DNA of 64,000 nucleotides from Methanolinea sp. (lineage in GTDB: Archaea; Halobacteriota; Methanomicrobia; Methanomicrobiales; Methanospirillaceae): contig JALOPW010000017.1 in NCBI GenBank assembly GCA_025453675.1, positions 1-64,000 of the forward strand, in the 5' to 3' direction. Under the pieces are notes generated by a model. The model had not been told where the DNA came from. It worked only from the letters and a program-made list of their open reading frames with translations, and made no database searches. The position numbers and the translations under genes are program-made. Each line of letters opens with the position of its first letter. The stretch's first letter is position 1. This document shows, piece after piece, positions 18,786 through 27,889 of the stretch.

Positions 18786-21536
18786 ATGCTCGAAGAAGAA
18801 TACCATCTCGAATATTTTAAGACCCATGGGCTGACCCGGAAGATCTGCACCAAGTGCGGGGCGGCATTCTGGACCAGAAATCCAGGGACCGAGATCTGCG
18901 GTGATGCCCCCTGTGAGACCTATAACTTCATAGGGGCCCCGGTCTTCAGGCGTCATACCGTGGACGAGATGAGGGAGGCATACCTCTCCTTCTTCGAGAA
19001 AAACGGCCATACAAGGATCAATCGCTACCCGGTCGCGGCACGGTGGAGGGACGATATCTACCTGACTATCGCTTCTATTGCCGATTTCCAGCCATGGGTG
19101 ACCGGCGGCGTGGTGCCTCCCCCTGCAAACCCGCTCACCATATCCCAGCCCTGTATCAGGTTGAACGACCTGGATTCCGTGGGGCGATCCGGGCGGCATC
19201 TCACCCTTTTCGAAATGATGGCCCACCATGCCTTCAATTCGGAGGTGGAGGAGATCTACTGGAAAGAGCGCACGCTTGAGCTCTGTGAGCAGTTCATCTC
19301 GTCCATCGGGGGGGATCTCTCCCGGGTGACCTACAAGGAGCATCCCTGGATTGGGGGCGGAAACGCAGGCCCGAGCCTGGAAGTGCTGATCGGGGGGCTG
19401 GAAGTGGCCACCCTGGTTTTTATGAACCTGGGCCGGAAGAAGACCGCAAAGCCGGGGATCGATCTCGCGGGGGAGATGTACTACCCCATGCCCAACTGGA
19501 TTGTGGACACAGGGTATGGCCTGGAACGGTTTGTATGGGCATCAAGGGGTTCCCCGACCATTTACGACGCCGTATTTCCCGAAATGGTCAGCCGTGTGAT
19601 GGAGGCTGCAGGGCTTGCGCATGCCCTCGAGGACAAGGAGTACACCAAGATCCTCTCCCTGAATGCCAGGTTTGCCGGGGTGATGGACATATCAGGGACC
19701 AACCTTTACCAGTTGCGTAAGAAGGTCGCGACTGCCATTGATGTGCCAATCGAGCGGCTTGACCGTATGATCGCCCCGATTGAGAAGGTGTATGCCATTG
19801 TCGACCATACACGGTGCCTCGCCTACATGCTCGGCGACTGCATCGTGCCCTCAAACGTGAGGGAAGGGTACCTGGTGCGGCTGGTGCTGCGAAGAACCCT
19901 GCGGATGATGAATGACCTCGGGATCAAAGAGCCTCTGGGCGACCTTATCGAGCAGCAGATGAGGATCGTGGGGACGGGTTCCTTCGAACAGGACATGGTC
20001 ATTGTGCGCGAAATCGTAGAGCGGGAGGTCGAAAAGAGCAATGCCACGATGGAGCGGGGCACCAAGATCGTGCAGCGGATCGCCCGCACCTACAAGAACA
20101 AGCGGGAGAGAGTCCCCTTAAAAGAGGTCATCACCCTCTACGATTCGCATGGCATACCCCCCGAGATCATCAAAGACGTGGCCGTGGCAGAAGGGGCCGT
20201 TGTGGATCTGCCCGATAACTTTTACTCCCTGATCGCGGACATGCACTCCGAATCCGGGGCTGAAGAGGAGGAGGACCCGTTCGCCCGGTACCGTGAGCGC
20301 ATAATTGCCCTGCCTGCAACCCGGAAACTCTTCTATGAACAGCCCTGTGACATGGAGTTCGATGCCATGGTCATCGATTTCTTCGATGGCTTTGCGGTGA
20401 TGGACCAGACACTCTTTTACCCTGAGGGGGGAGGCCAGCCCCCGGACAGCGGGATGCTGATGACAGCAGAGAACATGGTCCGGGTGGACGATGTCAGGAA
20501 GGTGGGCGACGTGATTGTGCATCACGTGGCAGGGGGAACCCTGCGGCGGGGAGACCGGGTGAAGGGGATCGTCGACGAGGAACGCCGCTGGTCCCTGATG
20601 CGCCACCATACTGCCACCCACCTCCTGCTCCACGCGGCAAAGGAGGTCCTTGGTGCGCACATCCACCAGGCGGGAGCCCAGAAGGGGCTGGAGAGCTCAA
20701 GGATCGATATCCGGCATTACAAGCATATCACTCCCGAGGAGCTGAAAAAGATCGAGATAGCCGCCAACCGCATGGTCATGGCAGACCAGATGGTGGACGT
20801 AAAGCACCTTGACCGCACCCGGGCCGAGCAGCTCTACGGGTTTGCACTCTACCAGGGGGGCGTTCCTCCGGGAAAGGAGATCCGCATCGTGCAGGTGGCG
20901 GGGGACGTGGAGGCATGTGCAGGCACACACTGCCGGAGTACCGGGGATATCGGGTTCATCAAAGTCATCAGGGTGGAGCATATCCAGGACGGTATTGAGC
21001 GCCTGGAGTTTGCTGCAGGGATGGCCGCAGTGGAATTTGTGCACCGCATGGAAGGGCTGGTGGACCAGTCCGCAGAGATACTCTCTGTTCAGCATGAGAA
21101 CCTCCCGGCGACCGTCAGCCGGTTCTTCTCGGAGTGGAAGGGCCAGAAGAAGGAGATCGAGCGCCTTCGCCAGAAACTGGTGGAGCTGGAGATGAAAAAC
21201 CTGGCCCCTGAGATGATCAATGGCGTTCCTCTCCTCGTGCGAAAGATCGATCTCTCCAGCAAGGAACTTGCAGCGATTGGGGGGGAGATCTCGGCAAGGG
21301 GCGGTGTGGCCCTCCTGGCCAGCGGTTCAGACCGTGCCAGTGTCCTCCTGATGTCGGGCACAGAGACGGTGAATGCAGGCGAGATTATCGGGCAGGTCTG
21401 CTCGCTCCTGGGCGGGAAGGGTGGAGGCTCAAGGTCCATGGCCCAGGGTGGGGGGACAGAGGTGCAGCAGCTCGACCTGGCAATGAAGGTGGGCAGGGAA
21501 CGGATCCTGGAGGCTCTCCAGGGGCGTAACTTATAA
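18786..21536 (+). CDS. alaS: Alanyl-tRNA synthetase (archaeal type)
   Basis: ICTKCGAAFWT zinc site, HHTATHLLLHA, CAGTHCRSTGDIG, GGGSRSMAQGGG; start at ATG rather than TTG 18768. Confidence 0.97.
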   Translation: MLEEEYHLEYFKTHGLTRKICTKCGAAFWTRNPGTEICGDAPCETYNFIGAPVFRRHTVDEMREAYLSFFEKNGHTRINRYPVAARWRDDIYLTIASIADFQPWVTGGVVPPPANPLTISQPCIRLNDLDSVGRSGRHLTLFEMMAHHAFNSEVEEIYWKERTLELCEQFISSIGGDLSRVTYKEHPWIGGGNAGPSLEVLIGGLEVATLVFMNLGRKKTAKPGIDLAGEMYYPMPNWIVDTGYGLERFVWASRGSPTIYDAVFPEMVSRVMEAAGLAHALEDKEYTKILSLNARFAGVMDISGTNLYQLRKKVATAIDVPIERLDRMIAPIEKVYAIVDHTRCLAYMLGDCIVPSNVREGYLVRLVLRRTLRMMNDLGIKEPLGDLIEQQMRIVGTGSFEQDMVIVREIVEREVEKSNATMERGTKIVQRIARTYKNKRERVPLKEVITLYDSHGIPPEIIKDVAVAEGAVVDLPDNFYSLIADMHSESGAEEEEDPFARYRERIIALPATRKLFYEQPCDMEFDAMVIDFFDGFAVMDQTLFYPEGGGQPPDSGMLMTAENMVRVDDVRKVGDVIVHHVAGGTLRRGDRVKGIVDEERRWSLMRHHTATHLLLHAAKEVLGAHIHQAGAQKGLESSRIDIRHYKHITPEELKKIEIAANRMVMADQMVDVKHLDRTRAEQLYGFALYQGGVPPGKEIRIVQVAGDVEACAGTHCRSTGDIGFIKVIRVEHIQDGIERLEFAAGMAAVEFVHRMEGLVDQSAEILSVQHENLPATVSRFFSEWKGQKKEIERLRQKLVELEMKNLAPEMINGVPLLVRKIDLSSKELAAIGGEISARGGVALLASGSDRASVLLMSGTETVNAGEIIGQVCSLLGGKGGGSRSMAQGGGTEVQQLDLAMKVGRERILEALQGRNL

Positions 21537-21537
21537 T

Positions 21538-22179
21538 ATGGACCCTCTTCAGGAAGATACCACGGATTCTCAAGGTCCTTCGTCCCCTGCAGGGGAGGTG
21601 GTGGTCCTCCAGCCGGGCGACGAGCGTGCCCAGAAGATCGGGAAAGCAATTGCCAGCCAGTCGGCAAACGATATCCTGCATGCACTCCAGGATGGCCCGA
21701 AGACTGCAGGGGACCTGGCATCATCCCTGGCCATGCCGATGGGAACGGTAAAATATCACCTCGAGAACCTCCTTGATGCCGGCCTCCTGGAGGTGCGGGA
21801 GACTCGCTACAGCGTGAAAGGCAGGGAGATCAAGGTCTATGGACTCAAGGACCAGCTCCTCATAGTGGCCCCGCGGGTACAGAATATCAGGTCAATCCTG
21901 CTCAAGTATGCCACCCTTTTTGGGATTGTCATCCTCGCCTCCCTGGCAGGGTATGCCATGCTGCCCATTGCCACCGCACCTCCGGGAATGGGGGGTAGCG
22001 GCGATACCGCGTTCCAGGCAGAGAAGACGGCCGGGATCATGGCAGAACCGGCCATGAGGGCCGATAGCGCGGCACAGGTACTGTCTCTCGACCCGGTCCT
22101 CGCATTCTTCCTTGGTGGCTGCCTGGTCATCCTCATCCTTCTCCTCTATGAAGTGGCAGTGTGGAGGAGGTTGAAGTGA
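21538..22179 (+). CDS. Membrane-associated winged-helix (ArsR-like) regulator
   Basis: wHTH (SANDILHALQDGPKTAGDLASSLAMPMGTVKYHLENLLDAGLLEV) and two C-terminal hydrophobic segments. Confidence 0.75.
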   Translation: MDPLQEDTTDSQGPSSPAGEVVVLQPGDERAQKIGKAIASQSANDILHALQDGPKTAGDLASSLAMPMGTVKYHLENLLDAGLLEVRETRYSVKGREIKVYGLKDQLLIVAPRVQNIRSILLKYATLFGIVILASLAGYAMLPIATAPPGMGGSGDTAFQAEKTAGIMAEPAMRADSAAQVLSLDPVLAFFLGGCLVILILLLYEVAVWRRLK

Positions 22180-22369
22180 TGGCTGATTCCTCCTTCTCTC
22201 ACCGGGTTTCAGCCCTGCCGGCTACCGTTCATCCTGTGAACAGACCCGTGCCCAATTCATCGCTCCAACTCGTCCAAATCTGATTGGGACTAGATGAAAT
22301 GAAAGAAGGAGGCCCGCAAAGACAGGGACGACCTTCCCAAAAGAGGTCTTCAGGCAGGCCATTTCTGAA

Positions 22370-22440
22370 TAAAACGCACACGAGAACGTCAGGTCACATG
22401 CCCCCCGTGATGAAAACCGCGAATGCGGTTTTCATACCAA
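22370..22440 (-). repeat. REP/BIME-like palindromic repeat (modules c+d)
   Basis: AAAACGCACACGAGAACGTCAGGTCACATGCCCCCCGTGATGAAAACCGCGAATGCGGTTTTCATACCAA. Confidence 0.85.
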
Positions 22441-22500
22441 ACCGGACAGGTCCCCATTGATGGGCAGAATCGAAAATGAGATCTGCTGTGCATTGGTTGG

Positions 22501-22785
22501 AAAAAAGCCTCCTCGCTGTTTTGTGTGGGGGGACTGAATCGAGGTTGTTATCTGCATACCAATTCAGTCGCTCCAACCGCCGCCGCGTTTCGTGTGGAGT
22601 CCAAGGTTTCAGGATAACCCTCCCATCAAGGAAAATCCATTGGCAGCCGAAGTGCTGCCCCAGGCATCGATTGGTGGAACCTTCGCGGCAATTTCGGGGG
22701 CGGCGGCCCAGCATCGCATGTGGGGGTGTGGGATCAAACAGCCCCCACAATGTATATCCGGTGCATCAATCCTACCCACACCAGA
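22501..22785 (-). repeat. Long intergenic repeat element, copy B
   Basis: Reverse complement matches 8974..9262 (see copy A). Confidence 0.9.
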
Positions 22786-22824
22786 TAGCGAAGAGCCGAA
22801 AAAAGGAGAGATATTTGATCTTTT

Positions 22825-23622
22825 TCATCTCCTCCGGGTCCTCCATGCCAGCAGACCCGCTCCGAGCAGGCCTGCACAGCACCCTGCCAGAGGGACGGAC
22901 ACCCTGGTTGGTGGTAACGTATCAGGAGTTGCCGCGGTCACCTCAGGGGTTACGGTGGAAGTCCCTGTCGCCGGAGTGTCCACCATGAACTTGACAGTGG
23001 CCATGAAACCTTTCAGATCATAGAAGTCCACGTAATAGTTGCCCCGCTCACCGACCGGGATGGTCTTTGAGAAATATCCCTCATCCCTCCCGATCCGGGT
23101 GGTGGTACGCACATCCTGCGGAGGCAATACCGCTCCCTGGGGCCCGCTGACCTTCATGGTAATGGTGGTCACTCCGGCTTTCGGGATATATCCCTCGATC
23201 CGGAGTGCCTCCCCCAGTACCTGGTCAGTGGAAACCGTGAGGATTATCTCCCCTGATCGGTCTGTGATCCGGAATACCCGCAGTGTGACTGAGTCGGATC
23301 CAATTTTTGATCCTGGATCGGTGGGGAACCTGGCTTCCACCTTGTAATCCCCTGATTCCAACCCAGATGTGGGAAACGAAGCCTGGAATGATTTTGACTC
23401 ATCCACAATAATGATCTTCCTTGCCACCTCTTCAGGGGTAGACGGCTGCAAACGGTAGATCACGAGGTCAAACTGCGTTCCTGCCGGGAACGTCGTATTC
23501 CCCGTCACTTCGAGGGGTGCCCCTGCCCTGATCTCAGGAGGGGCATAAATGTTGAGGATATACGCCTGGGCACTTCCTGCCAGGAAGAGGAGGCAGAGCA
23601 GAAAAATAACCGCTGTTCTCAT
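22825..23622 (-). CDS. Secreted surface protein with C-terminal TM anchor (DUF3821-like)
   Basis: Signal MRTAVIFLLCLLFLAGSAQA; C-term VPLAGCCAGLLGAGLLAWRTRRR. Confidence 0.65.
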   Translation of the reverse strand: MRTAVIFLLCLLFLAGSAQAYILNIYAPPEIRAGAPLEVTGNTTFPAGTQFDLVIYRLQPSTPEEVARKIIIVDESKSFQASFPTSGLESGDYKVEARFPTDPGSKIGSDSVTLRVFRITDRSGEIILTVSTDQVLGEALRIEGYIPKAGVTTITMKVSGPQGAVLPPQDVRTTTRIGRDEGYFSKTIPVGERGNYYVDFYDLKGFMATVKFMVDTPATGTSTVTPEVTAATPDTLPPTRVSVPLAGCCAGLLGAGLLAWRTRRR

Positions 23623-23734
23623 GTCATGCTCTCAGCGGTCAGGAAATAATTAGTTTCTGCTCAAAGGCGGGAGCCAGCCCCTCATCGCCTGGAAATGCCT
23701 GTGGATCTTCTGGGAGGATGGTTCAGGATTTCCC

Positions 23735-23775
23735 AATGAAACACACATGATACCTTCTGGTCTCATGTGCGTTTT
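23735..23775. repeat. Truncated copy of repeat module d
   Basis: CAATGAAACACACATGATACCTTCTGGTCTCATGTGCGTTTT. Confidence 0.65.
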
Positions 23776-23867
23776 TTTTTGATCTTTCTCTCCAGATAAA
23801 CCAGATTATGGAGTTTTTTCTTCATTTATTTGATTATTCCATCATTTTCAGTCTGATTTCAGAATAA

Positions 23868-23880
23868 AATATATAAATTG
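23868..23880 (+). promoter_or_regulatory. Candidate TATA box of the small-protein operon
   Basis: AAATATATAAATTG about 25-30 nt upstream of ATG 23901, in an AT-rich island. Confidence 0.45.
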
Positions 23881-23900
23881 TCAGCACATGTTTCTCACAT

Positions 23901-24428
23901 ATGGCTTCTGTGAAACTGAAGATTCAGGAACGTGCTTTTCCCAGCAGGGGACGTGCCAGGATGCACGAATCATATCTCAGGCAGCTGGACATCAAGGAAG
24001 GAGACGAGGTGGAGATCTACCGGGACGAAGCTGCAAAGCCCGCTGTGGTCGCCGTCTTTGCTGATACCCTGGTCGAGGAAGGGCATATACGGCTCAGCCC
24101 GGAGGATATCGCCATGATCGGTGCTGCCCCGGGAACGAGCGTGACCGTGAAGAAGAGACCTCCCCTGACTGACCGGGTGAGGAAGGGTGCGGAAGATACC
24201 GCTGGGAAGGTCAGGGAGGGTGCTACCCAGGCCGCCGGGAAGGTCCGGAAAGAAGCTCCAGAGGCCGCTGAGAAGGCCAAGGAAGGAGCTACTCAGGCTA
24301 CGGAGAAGGTCAGGGAGGGTGCTACCCTGGCTGCCGGGAAGGTCAAGGAAGGAGCGGCCGCGGCAAAAGAATCCATCGAGAAGGGCACCGATACGGTGAA
24401 GAAGAAATTGCAGGACAAAGACCTGTGA
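23901..24428 (+). CDS. Double-psi-barrel-like N-domain (AbrB/Cdc48-N-like) fused to LEA-like 11-mer repeats
   Basis: SVKLKIQERAFPSRGRARMHESYLRQLDIKEGDEVEIY; then repeats KVREGATQAAGKVRKEAPEAAEKAKEGATQATEKVREGATLAAGKVKEGA. Confidence 0.65.
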   Translation: MASVKLKIQERAFPSRGRARMHESYLRQLDIKEGDEVEIYRDEAAKPAVVAVFADTLVEEGHIRLSPEDIAMIGAAPGTSVTVKKRPPLTDRVRKGAEDTAGKVREGATQAAGKVRKEAPEAAEKAKEGATQATEKVREGATLAAGKVKEGAAAAKESIEKGTDTVKKKLQDKDL

Positions 24429-24444
24429 ACATGGGAGGCGAACA

Positions 24445-24828
24445 ATGGCAGATATATGGGTGACCATCAATAATTCGCTCCCGGTCATCCTTCTCTTTAT
24501 AGGGCTGATTATCGTCTACTTCATCATACGTGAAGTCAGGCTCATGTATACCAAGACAAAAATGGCACAGCTGGATCTCGAGAAGGAGAAGCTGCAGTTG
24601 ATCAAGGCGGATATGGAGCAAAAAGGGCATCCCTTCTTCCGCGTTCCTCCCGCGAAACTGGAGGAGCTGAAGAATCTTGACGAGGAGAACACAATGCTGG
24701 ATACCGATATCTTTGCGCAGCAAAGCGCGGTGGAGAAGCGGATCCAGAGGCTGGAGAGCAAAGTCAAGCTGACCAAGCTCGATCACATGGTTGAGAAGAT
24801 AAAAAAAGAGGAGGAACGGCTTGGGTGA
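24445..24828 (+). CDS. Small membrane protein: N-terminal TM helix + coiled coil
   Basis: LPVILLFIGLIIVYFIIREVRLM then charged heptad-rich region. Confidence 0.65.
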   Translation: MADIWVTINNSLPVILLFIGLIIVYFIIREVRLMYTKTKMAQLDLEKEKLQLIKADMEQKGHPFFRVPPAKLEELKNLDEENTMLDTDIFAQQSAVEKRIQRLESKVKLTKLDHMVEKIKKEEERLG

Positions 24829-24834
24829 TCTCAC

Positions 24835-25143
24835 ATGACCGTGTATAAAACACCAGGAATGACGGGAGAGAAGCATTCCTTCATCGATACGCTGAAGGAG
24901 GCTCCGGGGTACATCGACCAGAGGCTCCCGACGATGGACAAGGATCTTGACCAGTATTTTGATCAGAACCTGCCGGCCGTCATCGAGGAGTGGGGCCTCA
25001 TCAGCAGTGTGCATCTCCAGGAGCTGGAGAGGAGACTTTCCCGGGTACACCAGCAGATCGACTACCTGGAGAAGGGACGCACCACCCTCCAGGCAAGGGC
25101 CGGTGCACTGGAGAAGGAGATCAGGAAACTGGAGGGCTTATGA
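24835..25143 (+). CDS. Coiled-coil protein with IEEW motif
   Basis: LDQYFDQNLPAVIEEWGLISSVHLQELERRL; ATGA overlap with next gene. Confidence 0.65.
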   Translation: MTVYKTPGMTGEKHSFIDTLKEAPGYIDQRLPTMDKDLDQYFDQNLPAVIEEWGLISSVHLQELERRLSRVHQQIDYLEKGRTTLQARAGALEKEIRKLEGL

Positions 25144-25361
25144 TGCGATTTGATTATATGGGAGGGTATCTGGACCGCCGGATGAAGCATCTCATCGAGG
25201 AATGGAATCTTGCCACCAGGAACGATCTCGGTGACCTCTATTCCAGGCTCCATGCCATCGAGGACGAGGCCAGGACCTGTGCCGGGTTCGAGGCCACTGC
25301 ATCAGCCAAACTCACCGAGCTCGAGAAGAGGCTTGAGCACCTGAAGGGGATGAGAAGATGA
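25140..25361 (+). CDS. Coiled-coil protein with IEEW motif
   Basis: YLDRRMKHLIEEWNLATRNDLGDLYSRL; start at ATG 25140 (not 24990); ATGA overlaps both sides. Confidence 0.65.
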   Translation: MMRFDYMGGYLDRRMKHLIEEWNLATRNDLGDLYSRLHAIEDEARTCAGFEATASAKLTELEKRLEHLKGMRR

Positions 25362-25696
25362 CAATTATCGAGGCACTCCTTGTACTCCTGCTGATACTCC
25401 TGGTTGGCTTCATTATTTACTACTATTTCCGGGGATCATCCGGGAAGATTGAGGTCTCCCGTCCGATGGAGAGCAGGCTCGATGAGTACCTGGACCGCCG
25501 TTTTGATGCCATGATCGAGGAGTGGTCTCTTGTCCGCCGACCGCAAGCCCAGAAGTTCAGGGATGAGAAACTCGCAGACATCGCGCAGGACGAGAAGAGA
25601 ATGACAGAATTAAAAGAGTTCGAGAGACAGTTCGGGGAACACCTGGCAGGCATGGAGGAGAGGCTTGAGACTCTGGAAAAGCAGAACATCAGGTAG
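25358..25696 (+). CDS. TM-anchored coiled-coil protein with IEEW motif
   Basis: TM ALLVLLLILLVGFIIYYYF; YLDRRFDAMIEEWSLVRRPQAQKF. Confidence 0.65.
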   Translation: MTIIEALLVLLLILLVGFIIYYYFRGSSGKIEVSRPMESRLDEYLDRRFDAMIEEWSLVRRPQAQKFRDEKLADIAQDEKRMTELKEFERQFGEHLAGMEERLETLEKQNIR

Positions 25697-25727
25697 CGAA
25701 CGAAACAGGGGAGGAAAGGAGGATCTG

Positions 25728-25976
25728 GTGTCCCGATTGAGAAATGATATCCCCCGGGTCAGAAATCAGGGGGACCCTCCCGAAAAGGATCCGGCACGCT
25801 TCTCAGGGTATCACTGCGACCTCTGTAACAGTCCCTTTGCCTACACGGAACTCAAACAATGTACCCTGTGTGGCAGATGGGCATGCTCCTCGTGCTGGAC
25901 AGAGAAATACTATGTATGCAATTCCTGCAACGGGATAATCACATTGCACACCATGCAGGAAAAAAGTCACAATTAA
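25728..25976 (+). CDS. Small zinc-finger protein (paired CxxC motifs)
   Basis: CDLCNSPFAYTELKQCTLCGRWACSSCWTEKYYVCNSCNG; GTG start at 25728 likely. Confidence 0.6.
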   Translation: MSRLRNDIPRVRNQGDPPEKDPARFSGYHCDLCNSPFAYTELKQCTLCGRWACSSCWTEKYYVCNSCNGIITLHTMQEKSHN

Positions 25977-26156
25977 CCTTTTTTCTCATCCGCAAAAATA
26001 AGACGACAATCTTATGGTATATGGAACTCCCAAACAGTCATTCAAACCGCGATACCCGGACGCGACCTGGTAAAAGTTTCGAGCCGACCCCGATTGGGGG
26101 GTTGGAACCCCCTTGATACAGGGATAAGGGGTGGAGGCAGCCCCCACATTTTTCTA

Positions 26157-26298
26157 ATGAAAATGGCTTCGCCATTTTCATGATTTATGTCCGAAATCCT
26201 GAAAGGAGTTCATAGTGTGTTGGTATGAAAACCGCATTCGCGGTTTTCGGTTTTCATCACGGGGGGCATGTGACCCGACAGTCTCATGTGCGTTTCAG
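26157..26298 (+). repeat. REP/BIME-like composite repeat (modules a-b-c-d)
   Basis: GAAAATGGCTTCGCCATTTTC…TATGTCCGAAATCCTGAAAGGAGTTCATAGTGTGTTGGTATGAAAACCGCATTCGCGGTTTTC…CACGGGGGGCATGTGACCCGACAGTCTCATGTGCGTTTC. Confidence 0.88.
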
Positions 26299-26485
26299 TA
26301 TACTCATCATTCTCATCCATGACAGGGCAGCGAATGGCACCTTTCTGATTTTTTCGTCTCCTCCCTGGTTCATGAGGTACTCAACACTGCAGGGATCAGT
26401 TCGCAAAGAGGCTGACCGGAACCAACCGTTTCACCAGTTCTGGTCGCACGATACATTCATACAGTGCGGGTGCGGAAAGTTCACT

Positions 26486-27055
26486 ATGACTGAAACTGTG
26501 GTTGTAGTCACACCCTGTGACAGGGGCTGGGGTGCGCTGGTCATCCTGGGACTCATCTCCATTCTCTTTGGAATCCTCCTGATGCTCTTTCCTGATCTCA
26601 CTGCCATCGCCGTGGTGACATTGATCGGGGTGCTCGTCGTCATTTTTGGAGTCATCATGCTCCTTTCGTCTCTCTTCCTGCCTGCTGGAGCACCGAAATC
26701 GGCCCTCCTTCTGTTCGGAGGGTTGGTCGGCATCCTGATCGGGGTGGGAATCGTCGTCTATCCTATAATCGCAGGTGCAATCCTGACCGAGATAATCGGC
26801 GCTGCCATCTTCATCATAGGGATGATGCAGATGCTCTTTGGCCTGGTCTTCGAAGGGGACAAACGAAGGTCCCTCTACTTTATTGCCGGACTCCTGTCTG
26901 TGATATTCGCCCTCCTGATTATCTTCTATCCCCTGACTGGAGGGCTCATCCTCTTCGGATACCTGGTGGCCATTTATTTCTTCATCCTGGGTCTCTTCAT
27001 GGCCATCGCCGGGTATCTCAGCCATTGCATCTGCACACAATATGCAAATTCCTAA
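26486..27055 (+). CDS. HdeD-like (DUF308) membrane protein
   Basis: Six hydrophobic segments, GWGALVILGLISILFGILLMLFPDLTAIAVV; start revised from 26225, which lies in the repeat. Confidence 0.8.
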   Translation: MTETVVVVTPCDRGWGALVILGLISILFGILLMLFPDLTAIAVVTLIGVLVVIFGVIMLLSSLFLPAGAPKSALLLFGGLVGILIGVGIVVYPIIAGAILTEIIGAAIFIIGMMQMLFGLVFEGDKRRSLYFIAGLLSVIFALLIIFYPLTGGLILFGYLVAIYFFILGLFMAIAGYLSHCICTQYANS

Positions 27056-27100
27056 TCCCATTTTTCATTTCAGGTCCGGGGAGAACGATTGGATAATTTT

Positions 27101-27733
27101 TTAAGTCCTCTTTTGACGGGTGAATTTGCCGAGCACTACAATGACAATGACGCACATTGCCCCCGCTGCAACCAGGAGGAGAATATCCTGGAGACTATGG
27201 ATGCTCTGTGCGACAAAGAGAACGAAGGTCGCAGCGATGACAAAACCGATCGTGGTGAACACCACGGTGAGCCACCTGTTCCATCCCAGGATCCAGGCAA
27301 TAATGGGCGTGCCATAGAGCCCGATTCCGGGTATCCACGCAATCAAAATACACGAGACTGCCCCGTACTTCTGAATTACCGGGTATTTCTCCATCTTCTT
27401 CCCCACATTCCCGATCCACCGGGATACGCGGTCTGAAGTGAGTGCCAGGCTCTCGCACACTTCAAGGATGCCCAGTGTTACACCGATAGAGAAAGAGGCC
27501 ATAATGGCCAGGGTGACGGTCCGGGTGAGGCCCAGGGGTCCGCCCAGTGGTGGAGCCGCCGCCTGGAGGATAAACGTGGAGGCGAGAAAACTCAAAATAT
27601 TCCCCGTGGGTATGTCCTGCATCACGCCAATCAGAACAGGCACCACGACCACAAACAGGAAAAAATAGAGGAGCGCTTTTGAGATCTCCTTCATTATCTG
27701 GAGCAGAGATCGGAACCTGGCGCGCATATTCAC
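27101..27733 (-). CDS. Small multi-drug export protein family membrane protein
   Basis: APPLGGPLGLTRTVTLAIMASFSIGVTLGILE…CILIAWIPGIGLYGTPIIAWILGWNRW. Confidence 0.65.
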   Translation of the reverse strand: MNMRARFRSLLQIMKEISKALLYFFLFVVVVPVLIGVMQDIPTGNILSFLASTFILQAAAPPLGGPLGLTRTVTLAIMASFSIGVTLGILEVCESLALTSDRVSRWIGNVGKKMEKYPVIQKYGAVSCILIAWIPGIGLYGTPIIAWILGWNRWLTVVFTTIGFVIAATFVLFVAQSIHSLQDILLLVAAGAMCVIVIVVLGKFTRQKRT

Positions 27734-27889
27734 ACATTGCAGGGAGGATTGTTATCTCTTTTGATGCAACTGCCCGGATCACTGCTCCGCCCAGTGTAAT
27801 CCGGGGAGACTTCAGGTAGGGGTATAAAAGGGGTGAGAAGAGTCCTCAACGACCAGAGCGGTAGCTCTCTCCTTCTTTTCATGTTGTAG

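Noticed and set aside
22476-23023. ORFs at 22476..22988 and 22592..23023
   Set aside because: Derived from repeat copy B plus antisense of the 22825 gene.
24990-25361. Long version of the third small operon ORF starting at 24990
   Set aside because: Upstream part overlaps the previous gene in another frame; ATG at 25140 with an ATGA overlap is the better start.
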